The notes beneath the pieces were generated by a model. The model ran no database searches, was not told the origin of the DNA, and saw only the letters and a program-made list of their open reading frames with translations. Source: DAOUFU01 sp034429275 (GTDB lineage Bacteria; Chloroflexota; Anaerolineae; Aggregatilineales; Aggregatilineaceae). Taken from it: a stretch of DNA of 54,371 nt. Both the position numbers and the translations under genes were made by a program. The stretch's first letter is position 1. Each line of letters begins with the position of its first letter. This document shows positions 40,902-51,400 of the stretch, in pieces. Where the stretch lies: positions 1 through 54,371 of the forward strand of contig DAOUFU010000350.1 of the NCBI GenBank assembly GCA_034429275.1, given 5' to 3'.

Positions 40902-42374
40902 ATGATGACCACTACTCTTTCACTCAAACGCCGCCCGGCGGCGGCCCTGCTGCTGATCGCGGCGGGCATGCTGGCCGTGGCCCTGTCGGCGTGTGGCGAT
41001 CCCGACCCGATCCCGGTGTACGTCACGCCCACGCCCGAATTGACTCCGACTGCCCTGCCGCAGACTTCCGGCGGGCTGCCTGCTGCCGAGACGGTGCTGG
41101 CCAGCAGCCAGGCGCGCCAGGATATGATCACGCCGCTGCCCACGCCGCAGCCACCGCCGCCAGGCGTCACCTTTGGCCCGGTCACCGGGTCCGACTATAC
41201 GCCGGAGCCGCTGCAAACCGCTCTGCCCGCCGTGGTGAGCGAGCAAATGTGCAGCGCAGTAGTCAGCGTCCCACAGGCGACTCTGTATGCCGCGCCGGAC
41301 AAAAACGCGGCGGTCACCGGGCAGGCTGGCTACCTGGAAACCGTCCAGGTGCTCGAATTCACTGCCGACGATGCGGCGGCAACCGCCGCCGGTACGCGCT
41401 GGGCGCGCACCCCTGGCGGCTGGATCACGCTGATCGATAACAATACCCTGGTGGCCCGGCTGCACGATGTGCGGCGCTGCGCCATCCTGCGCGGCGAAGC
41501 CCCCGATACCACGCTGCTCGGTCTGCACGTGCTCAACGATACCGAAATCGAAGCTGTGTTGGCGTTTGTACGCCGCATGGCGTTTGCGGGCAAGCCGGTG
41601 GGCACGATCAAAGGGCTGAACGGCACCGAGGCCATGCTCAACGAGATCAAGCAAATTTCCCCGGAAACGGTGACCGTCTACCGTTCGCTGCTGCGCAGTG
41701 TGGGCGGCATCGACGACTGCCCGTCGGTGGATTTTTCCGCTTCGCCGGACCCCGCCCAGGTCGCCCGCACGTGGATCAGCGAACTGCAGCCCTATTGGGA
41801 CCAGGTGACGCCGGATTACTACGAAGTGATCAACGAGTGCGGCTGGCCGCTCGAATTTTTGACCGCGTTTTCGGTCGAGTCGATGCGCATCGCCAACGAG
41901 CAAGGCCGCTGCGTGCTGAGCTACCTGTATTTTGGCAGCGAACCCTCGACGATTGAGGCCTTCCAACTGATGCTGCCCGCCTACCGCTACGCGCTGGAAA
42001 ACCCGTGCGCGAACGGGCGGCTGCATGGGATCGCCATGCACGCTTACAGTATGCAGGACGGCCTGCCGGTCTCCAGCGTCGATAAGTGGACGGCTTTCCG
42101 CCACCGCGTGATCGCCGAGTGGCTTTCAGTGACACTGCCGCCGGCGCTGCGTGTCCCGGTTTATATCACCGAACTGGGCATCGGCGGCGGGCAGACCTTC
42201 CCCGGCTGCGACCTGGTGATCGATGACGCGCTGAAGTACACCTACCAGATCGAAGAAGACCCGTATGTCGATGGATTCCACCTGTGGAGTGTGGGGACCG
42301 GCACGCTGTGGTACGACATCGCGCCGTGCCTGCCCGCCCTGGGCGATTCCCTGCTGGCCTATTACGGCAAGTGA
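40902..42374 (+). CDS. Lipoprotein with SH3-like domain and GH-A-type glycosidase-like barrel
   Basis: A 490-residue surface lipoprotein with lipobox LSAC (C31). A Thr/Pro linker follows, then an SH3b-like region (about 110-180: VVSVPQATLYAAPDKNAAVTG, WITLID). The C-terminal ~300 residues look like a clan GH-A (beta/alpha)8 barrel: LGLHVLNDTE; YYEVINECGWP with a candidate acid/base E312 preceded by N; AMHAYS; and YITELGIGGG with candidate nucleophile E424. The spacing fits retaining glycosidases, but the family and substrate are not identifiable. Tandem ATGs at 40902 and 40905 have no RBS, and the predicted promoter leaves almost no leader. Confidence 0.7.
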   Translation: MMTTTLSLKRRPAAALLLIAAGMLAVALSACGDPDPIPVYVTPTPELTPTALPQTSGGLPAAETVLASSQARQDMITPLPTPQPPPPGVTFGPVTGSDYTPEPLQTALPAVVSEQMCSAVVSVPQATLYAAPDKNAAVTGQAGYLETVQVLEFTADDAAATAAGTRWARTPGGWITLIDNNTLVARLHDVRRCAILRGEAPDTTLLGLHVLNDTEIEAVLAFVRRMAFAGKPVGTIKGLNGTEAMLNEIKQISPETVTVYRSLLRSVGGIDDCPSVDFSASPDPAQVARTWISELQPYWDQVTPDYYEVINECGWPLEFLTAFSVESMRIANEQGRCVLSYLYFGSEPSTIEAFQLMLPAYRYALENPCANGRLHGIAMHAYSMQDGLPVSSVDKWTAFRHRVIAEWLSVTLPPALRVPVYITELGIGGGQTFPGCDLVIDDALKYTYQIEEDPYVDGFHLWSVGTGTLWYDIAPCLPALGDSLLAYYGK

Positions 42375-42382
42375 GTCCAAAC

Positions 42383-42415
42383 AAAAACGGGGCGCAGCCT
42401 GCTGCTGTGCCCCGT
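42383..42415 (-). terminator. Terminator of the giant histidine kinase gene
   Basis: On the minus strand, ACGGGGCACAGC / GGCTGCGCCCCGT forms a stem followed by TTTTTGTTT, just past the kinase stop. It could also slow plus-strand transcription of the lipoprotein gene. Confidence 0.8.
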
Positions 42416-42431
42416 TCCGGCAAATTCCCCG

Positions 42432-45400
42432 CTAATCGGTCAAACGATCCAGAATCACGCTGAAGACACTGCCCTCGCCGGGCACGCTGTCCACCATGAT
42501 CTCGCCCTGGTGCAACAGCACGATCTCGCGGGCGATGGCCAGGCCCAGCCCGGTCCCGGTAGCTGTGCCCTGGTTGGCGCGGAAGAACGGCTCGAACACA
42601 TGGCTGATCTGGGATGGCTCGATGCCGATGCCGGTATCGCGCACCCGGCAGATCACGCGCTGGTCGGGCTGCTGCGGGTCATCCTCCAGGCTGATGGTCA
42701 CCGAGCCGCCTTCGGGCGTGTAGTTGATTGCGTTGGTGATCAGGTTGGTGAACACCTGCCGTATCCGGTTCGGGTCGGCCTTGATATGGACCGGAGTCTG
42801 GGGCAGATCCACCGTCAGCGCGATTCGCTTTTGTTCGGCTTCGGCCTGCTGGACCAACACGGTATCGCGGATCAGGTCTTGCAGCACCATCGGGCGCAGC
42901 GACAGCGTGATCACACCGCGCTCGAAGCGCGAGACATCGAGCAGGTTCTCGACCAGCTCGTTCATATCATTTGAGACGCGCTCAAGAATCTGCATGTGTT
43001 GTTCGAGCTTGTGGGGCTGGTTTTTGAGCAGATACAGTCTCGTCTTGATATTGGCCAGCGGGGTACGCAGCTCGTGCGAGGCGTGCGCGATGAAGCGGTC
43101 ACGCTGGGCTTGCAGCGCCTTTTCCTGGCTGATGTCGCGGATCATGGTGAGCAGGCCGGAAGGCAGGTGCTGAGTCAGGCCCGGCACCGGAGTCACACTC
43201 ACCGCCGCGTCGAATTCGTGCCCGTCCGCGCGCAAGAGTGTCAGGTCGCCCTGCCATGCGCGCCCACGTTCGAGCGTGCGGGCGATCCGTCCGCGCACAT
43301 CCGGCGGGTTGCTGGCCGATGGGCTGAGGCGGTCGAGAACTTCGCTCATCCCGCCCTGCAGCCGGTTGACCGGCACGCCGAGCAGTTGCTCGCAGGCCCG
43401 GTTAGCATATTTCACCTCATCATCAATGCTGAAGATCAGACCTTCGGCCATCGTGTCGAGGATGGTTTGTAGCTGGGCATGTTGGGCGGCCAATTCAGCA
43501 GTACGGATTTGCACGGCCTGTTCGAGTTCTTCGGCATAATTGTGCACCCGCGCGTATACCTCCGCGTTGAACAACGCCAGCGCTGCTTGGTCCGCGAAGG
43601 CTTGCAGGCGCTCAGCAACCGCCGGGGCATAGAAGGCGGGATGGCTGCTGTCGAGCATGATGAAGCCGATCACACGTTCCTGGCGCTTGATCGGGGCGGC
43701 AGCTTGCGACCGCATCCATTCCCAGCCGGGAATCACAACCCATCCTTCCTGTGAGCGAGTATTGTCAACGATGTACGGCTGGCCGGTATCGGCCATGATT
43801 CGTAGATTGGGTATTTCGCGGTATTTCAGACGGGGGGCGTCTTGCGTTGGGTTGTCCAGCACCGTTTCTCCCGGCTGCGATCGGCGGTGCCGGGCCAGAT
43901 AAGCTTCGCCCCCTTCGATGAGCAGGATTTCCGCCACATCATAGGGCGCGACCTGTTCGACATTCATCAAGATTCGGTCGAGCACCTCGTCGTGTTTGAG
44001 CGTGCTGTTGATGGCAGCGGCACTGTCGCGCAGGGCTTCGGCGAAGGCTCGCTGCTCGCGCTCGGCGGCGAACAGGCGCGCGTTGCGAATGGCGGTGGCG
44101 GCATGGTGAGCAAATGCCTGAAGACGTATGGCGTGGCTGTCATCGAAGGTGTTAGGCGTGGCACTATCGATGTGCAGGATGCCGATCAGCGTGCCGTCGA
44201 TCTGGATGGGCGCTTTGACCGTTGACTTGATCCAGGCTTCTTCCGGCCCGACCAGCGCCATCCAGTCCGCGTCCTGAGAGGTATCGGTCACGGTGAACGG
44301 CTGACCGGTGGCGATCATACGCTGCCAGACCGGGACCTCATCCACCTTGAAGCGCAGTTGTTCAATCCACTCGGCCAGGCCGCGCTCGGCGTAGCCATGC
44401 CCGGCTACAATCCGCGCGATGCCATCTTCGATGAACATGACGTTGGCGGCATCGTGTGGGATGACCTGCTGCAGGTGGTCGAGAATGCGCTCCAGCACCG
44501 CGTCGAGTTCCAACACCTGGTTGACCGTCGCCGCCGTGTCGCTGAGTGCTTCGGCAAAGGCGCGCTGCTCGCGCTCGGCGGTGAAGGTTTGCGCGTGAGT
44601 GATGGCCGTCGCCGCCTGGTCGGTAAAGGCGCTCAGTGGACCGATATGACTTTCGTTGAAGTAATTGGGCCGGGTGCTGTCCAGCAGCAGGAAGCCGATC
44701 ACGCGCCCGCCCCCCTGGATCGGCAGGGTGACGTGCGAGCGTATCCATTCTGTTTCGGGGAAGTGCAGCCAGTGGGGATTATTGGCCGTGTCGGGCGTGA
44801 TCACGGGCTGCCCGGTTTCAAGCACCATGCGGAAGTCGTAGGTGGTAGAGATGGGGATGCGCAGGCGGGCGATCCAATCGGCCAGGCCGAACGCTTCGAA
44901 TCCTCGGCTGCCCCGGACGTACGCCTGGTCTCCGTCAATGAACATGATCGCGCTGGTGTCGTGCGGGATCACGTGCTGCACATTGGTCAGGATGCGGTCC
45001 AGCACGGTGTCGAAATCGAGGCTGCTGTTGATCGCCGCGGTTGTATCGCGCAGAGCCTCGGCCAACACTCGCTGCTCACGTTCGGCGGCGAACAGGCGCG
45101 CGTTATACAGCGCATTGGCGGCCTGATCGGCCAGTGCCCCCAGGCGCGCCTTGTCCTGGATGTCGAACGCTCGCGGCTGGGCGCTGTCGAGGTTGATGAT
45201 GCCTGCCAGTTGTCCTTCGATCATCAACGGCGCTTTGAGCGTGGACCTGATCCAGGCATTCTCCACGCACATGTGCTGCACCCAACGCTCAGCATTGTGG
45301 GTGTCTTCCACCAGGATCGCGTCGCCGGAAGTCTCGATCTCCGGCCAGAACGAGAGGTCTTCCAGCCGGAAGCACCACTGGTCCAGCCATTCGGTCAGGC

Positions 45401-48400
45401 CACGTTCGACATAGCCGCGATGGTGCGGGATGCACACCATGCGGTTTTCGTCGATCAGCATGATGGTTGCAGCATCGTAAGGAATGGCCTGGGCGATGTT
45501 TTCGAGGATGCGGTCCATCACCACTTCTGGATCAAGAATTTGGTTGATGGCAGCGGCGGTGTTGCTCAGGGCTTCGGCGAAGGTGCGCTGATCGCGCTCG
45601 GCAGCGTACAGGCGCGCATTACGCAGCGCACTGGCCGCCTGGTTGGCAAAGGCCATCAGCTTGGAGGTGTCTTTGCTGGTGAATGCGCCTGGCCTGGTGC
45701 TTTCCAGGTGGATCGCCCCCACCATCTGACCGTCGATGTGCAGCGGCGCTTTGATCGCCGAACGAATCCAGTCGTGTTCCGGGCTGTAGGGGGTGGTCCA
45801 CCCTGGTTCGGCGTGGGTATCCTCGATCACGATCGGCTCGCCGGTGACGCGCATCCGGCTCATGTATTGCAGGGCGCTGATCGGCGCGCGCCAGAGTCTT
45901 TCCCAGCCATCGGGCACGCGGCCCGCATAGCCCACATTGTGGACCATTTCGACCATCTCGCCATCGAGCATGGTGATGCTGGCGGTGTCGTAGGGGATCA
46001 CCTGGCGGACCGAGGTCAGGATTGTTTCGAGCACAGTGTTCGGGTCCAGGGTGCTGTTGAGGGTGGTTGCCACATCGCGCAAGGCTTCGGCCAGCGTGCG
46101 CTGTTCGCGCTCGGCAGCGAAGAGCATGGCATTTTGCAGCGCCGCCGCCGTCTGGTTCGCCATGATCGAGAGCAGGGGAATGTCGTCTTCAGTCAGCGCG
46201 GTAGGGTCGTGGTGCTGGACAACCAGCACGCCGAGCACCTGGTCGCCGCTCATCAGCGGCACATAGATGCCCACGGCGGGGTCTGGTGTGGCCTCGCCTT
46301 CCGAGTTGTAGCGGATCAGGCGCGGCTGCCGGGTGCGGATGGTTTCGCCTTCCGGGCTTGCACTGGCGGTGGTCACAGGGGCGACCGCCAGGTTGGCATC
46401 GATGCCTTTGATGCAAGCATAAACACAGGTGAGTTCATCGCTTTCAGCATCGGCCAGGCTGATCAGGCAACGGGGCTTGTTATACAGCGGGTTGAGCAGC
46501 GCCCAATAGAGCACATCGTAGATCGTATTGGGGTCGAGCGCAGTGGTCAACGTGCGCCCGACTTCGTGCAGGGTGAGCAGCGTGCGGTTGAACTGGCCCA
46601 ACTGCATGTTCAGGTGCCGGAGCCGCTGTTCGTCTGCTTTGCGGCGGCTGATGTCGCGGCTGAAGACGGCCACACCGGTGACCGTGCCATCCTCGGCCCG
46701 GATGGGGTTGAAAGCCGTTTCCAGGTGGATGGTGAGCTGATCATGCGACAACTCGGCATGCTCGATGACAAACTGCTCGCCAGTCAGGGCGCGGTCGTAA
46801 TGCTCGCGCCAGACGCTCTGCAGCGTCAGGGGCAACTGCTCCAGGCTGTTTTCGCCCACCTGCGGAGTGACGCCATAGCGCCGGAGATGCTGCTGCTGGT
46901 AGGCGGTATTCCAGGTGACCAGCCGATATGCCGTATCCACCGACCAGATCTGATCGGTGGTGTTGCCGATCAGCGCGATCAGGTTGGCGCGGCTTTCGCG
47001 CAGCTTTTCCTGGGCGGCTTCACGCTCACCGCGAGCGCGTAGTGCCGCCAGGCCATAGGCCAGGTCGCCCGCCAGTTCGATGAGCAGATCGATCTCGCTC
47101 TGGTCATACGCGGCGAACTCGCGGCTGGACACATTGAGTACCCCCGCCGGACGATCATCGATGATCAGGGGCAGCGTGATGGAGGATTGGAACCCCAATT
47201 GAGCAAGCTGCTGGCGGCGTGGTGCGAGCGGGGTGTGCCCGGCAATATGATCAATGACCACGGGTTGACGTGTCTGGAGCACCTGCCCGTTCGACGACAA
47301 CCCGGCGTCAATCTGGTCCTGAGTCAGGACAAAATCAACGATCTTTTCCGGTTGTGCGTCGATCCAGGCCTGGCTGACGATTCGGATCGTGAGTTCCCCG
47401 TCGAAGCGCCCGTCGGGAGGAAGCTCCCGGTCCGGGTAGCCGACCCAGGCCAGGTGATACCCACTGGCGCGCACGATGATCTGGCATATCTCATCCAGCA
47501 GGCTTTGCTCGTCCTGGGCGTGGACCATCGCCTGGTTGCAGTCGCTCAGCACGCGGTAGGCACGGTTGGCGCGGAAGAGGGCGGTCTCGGCCTGCTTGCG
47601 CTCGGTGATGTCGGTGACGATCGTCGCCATGTCGGGTGGCTGACCGGGCGCGCCAGGGATCACCAGGATAGTCTGTTCTGCCGGGAAGGTGGTGCCATCG
47701 AGACGGCGGATGATTTGTTCGCCGCGCCACGATCCCTGGGCCAGCACAGAGGGGATGATCTCGTGGAGTAGGTGCTTCCGCACTTCCGGCGGGTAGAAGC
47801 TGATCGCCGGGCGGTTGAGGACATCCTCTGGGGAATGTGCGCCGATCATGCGCAGGCCCGCCGGGTTGATATAAACTACCGGGTTATCACTGCCCAACTG
47901 ACCGAGCGCGATCAGGTCTGCCGACTGTTCGATGATGGCAAGCCGTCGCCCATTCTCGGCGAACAGGCGCGCGTTATACAGCGCGTTGGCAAGCTGCGCC
48001 GCCAGAGTCGCCAGGATATTAACGTCGTCAGTCGTGAAGCGATTTGGGTGATCGTCTTCGATATTGAGAATGCCGAGCAGATCGTCGCCTACCAGCATCG
48101 GGATGGCCAGTTCGGATCGCGTATCGGAGAGCAGTGGGTGCGGCAGGTAGGCCGGGTCGTGCACGGCATCGTTGGCGAGCACGATCTGGCGTGAACGCGC
48201 CGCGTGGGCCACCAGGCTGATCTCGGCGGAGAGCGGCAGGGTGATGCTGCCCTCGGTCATCGCTTTGCCGATGTCGTCATTGGCCGCTGCCGGGACCAGG
48301 ACCTGGCCCGACTCATCGAGGCGGAAAATGCATACGTGATAAAACCCAAAGTTATGCTTGATGAGATTGGCGGCTGTGTCTAGCAGCCGATCAGCATCCA

Positions 48401-51400
48401 GGATGGTGGTGGCTTGCCGGCTGATCTCCGCCGCCGTCGCCAGTTCGTTGGCGCGGGCCTGAATCTTCTGGATCAGGGCTTCGCGCTCGGCCTCGGCATA
48501 TTTGCGCTCGGTGATGTTTTGAATCTGAGCGACCAGGTAGCCCGGCTCACCATCGGCTTCGCGAACCAGCGAAGACGTGACCGAGACCCAGATGATCCGC
48601 CCGTCGCGGTGACGATAGCGTCTTTCGGCGTGGTGAATGTTTTCTTTTCCCTCGCGGGCAGCCGCCAGGTATTGTTCCGTCTCTTCGCGCTGGTTGGCAA
48701 TCACCACATCGGCCAGGTTCAGTGTTTCGAGCGTCTCCGCTTCGTAGCCAAGCATCTCGGCCAGCGCCGGATTGACCTTGAGGAAGCGGCCATCCAGCCC
48801 CAACAGCGCCACCCCCATCGGCGCATAGGTGAACGCCTGCTCGAAGCGTTCTTCGCTGGCGCGCAGTTCGATCAACGCGGTGCGCAGGTCGGCGGTGCGC
48901 TCTTTGACGCGCTGCTCCAGTTCAGCATGGGCCTGGCGGAGTTCTTCCTCCATCCGCTTTCGCTCGGAAATATCGCGCCCGATGCCGACAATGCCGACAA
49001 CCTTACCATCCGGCTGCCGGAAGGGTACTTTGATCGTCCAGTACCACCCGACCGGCGTGCCATCTGAGGTCCTGTTCGCCGGGCCTTCCCGGCTGACGAT
49101 CGACACTTCGCCGCGGATCAGGGCCAGTTCTTCTGCCCGGAACTGTTCAACCAACGGCGGATCAAAGAAATCCTGATCCGTTTTGCCCAGCCCTTGATCC
49201 GGGTGCGCCAGCCCAAAACCCAGGGCTGTGGGCCGGTTCATGACCAGGAAGCGCCCCTCGGCATCTTTGACGAACACATTATCGGGTAGGGCATCGATCA
49301 GGGTGCGCAGCAGGTTGCGCTCGTAGGCGACTTCGGCGGTGCGCTGGGCGACTCGTTCCTCAAGCTCGTTGTTGGCGCGTTCGAGCGCCTGCTCCATCCG
49401 CTTGCGTTCGGTGATGTCCTGACCTGCGCCAACCAGCCCGATCACGCGGCCTTCGGCGTCGTGCAGCGGGACCTTATTGGTCAGCAGCCAGCGCATCGGT
49501 TGACCGGGGGCCGCGACGATTTCCTCGCGGTTGATCACCGGCTGATCGTTTTCCATCACGTACAAATCATCGGCGCGGTATTTTTCGGCCAGTTCGGGGG
49601 GATAGAAGTCGTCATCCGTCTTGCCGAGCGCGTCTTCTGGCCGGGCCACATTACGCCAGCGGGCATCGGTGGGGTTGCACAACAAGACTCGCCCCTGGCG
49701 ATCCTTGACATAGACGGAATTGATTTGGGTATCGATCACGGTGCGCAGCAGGTTGCGCTCGGCGGCCAGTTCAGCCTCGGTGTTCTTTTGGGCGGTGATA
49801 TCGCCGATCACGCCGTAGACGATCAGCCGGTCGCTGTTGGGAATCGGGCGCAGGTGCCGGTGATCGCGCACCCAGAGCAGGTCCCCGGCGGCATTGCGGA
49901 TGCGATATTCAACCCGCGAATCCTCGTAGGCGACCGGGTGCGAGAGATAAGCGGAGGCTTTGGGCAGGTCTTCGGGCACAATCAGCGAGGCCCAGAAGCT
50001 AAAATCGGCCTCGAAATTGGCGGTGGGATAGCCGGTCAGCGCTTCGATCTGGCGCGAGGGGATGTGGTGGCTGATGATCTCCCCCTGGGGCGTCAGCACG
50101 ACGGTATACACGATGTCGCTGATCGAGTCGAGAATCTGGGCGAGCTGCTGGCGATTTTCCAGGAGCAGCCGCTGCGATTCTTGCAACGAGGCCAACATGG
50201 CGTTGATATTCGCGCCCAGGTCGGCCAGTTCGTCGTGACCGCCGAGCGGCGAGCGCAGGCTGACATCGCCGCTTTCGCTCACTCTGCGCACAAAGCGGCT
50301 GAGACGCTGCGCGCGGCGAATGACGGTGGATTGCAGCACGAGCAGGATCAGGCCTGTCAATGCCAGCGCGGAGATGGCGAAAATCCCGTACATCGCGTTG
50401 GCGGTTCGCATCCCCTGTTGGGTGATGTGGCGCTCCACCTCGACGCGCAAGATCAGGCCCGGTTTTCCCTGGATGTTATTGAGCACAATGTACCCGGCGG
50501 CGGTGTTCGCGCTCAGGTTTTTTTCCACGATCGATTTGCCGGACAGGAGTTCTTCGCGGGCAGCGCGGAAATCATCGGGCATCGAGGCGAGGTCGTCAAC
50601 CTGGGCCACTTTCAACCGCGTTTGGGTGATCTGTCCCAGTTGCTCAAATGCCGAAGCGGGCATCAATCGTCCCAATACCAGCGTGCCCAGCATGGGGCTG
50701 TCCGGCCCATTTTCGTAGATGATCTCGTGCGCGATCAGGATCGTATTGCCCGACAGGCTGACACTCCACGCTTCTTCCCCGCTGTTGGTCAAAAATTGCT
50801 CCAATTCGGGCACAATCGTCTGGGCCTGCGCCTGCAGGTCTTGCAGTGGGATGACCGGCAGCGGCACGATGCCATCAGAGTAGTGTGCGACGTCTGCCAA
50901 CCGCAGGTTGACTCTCGACAGCATCAGATAGGCATTGGCGACGATGGGCGAAAGGGACATACCCTGGTTGTTGGAGGTATCGTAGGCTCTACCGAACACC
51001 AGTCGGCCCTGAGGATCGAAGATCAGCGCAAGATTCAGATCAAAATTGTCCATTGCACGATCGCTGAGCCGATCGAGCACAACGCTGCTGTCGCCCTGGG
51101 TGGCCGAAGCTACTTCATGCGACGAAGCCCACTCAAGCGCCAGCTGATCCAGCGCCTCCAGCTCGCTGTGGAGCGCATTGACGACGCGCTGTGTGTCGCG
51201 CTCGATGAATTCGCTCTGCAGATGGTCAAAGCCGGTCAGAACTTCGCGCCGCAAAATGGCATACAGCACCGCGACCAGCGCCATGATGACCACTGTTGCC
51301 AGGACGATCTGCGCACGCAGAGAAAAACGAATGCGGCGTGGCGGAGGCTGCAGCAGTCTATCAATGCCGGGGCGATCCTCGAGCATCGTCGGGGGGGAAG

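Noticed and set aside
44358..47042. An 894-codon plus-strand frame, and another at 49461-51431, opposite the giant kinase
   Set aside because: Both are complements of the PAS/GAF coding frame with no recognisable motif. The repeats in them mirror the GAF repeats.
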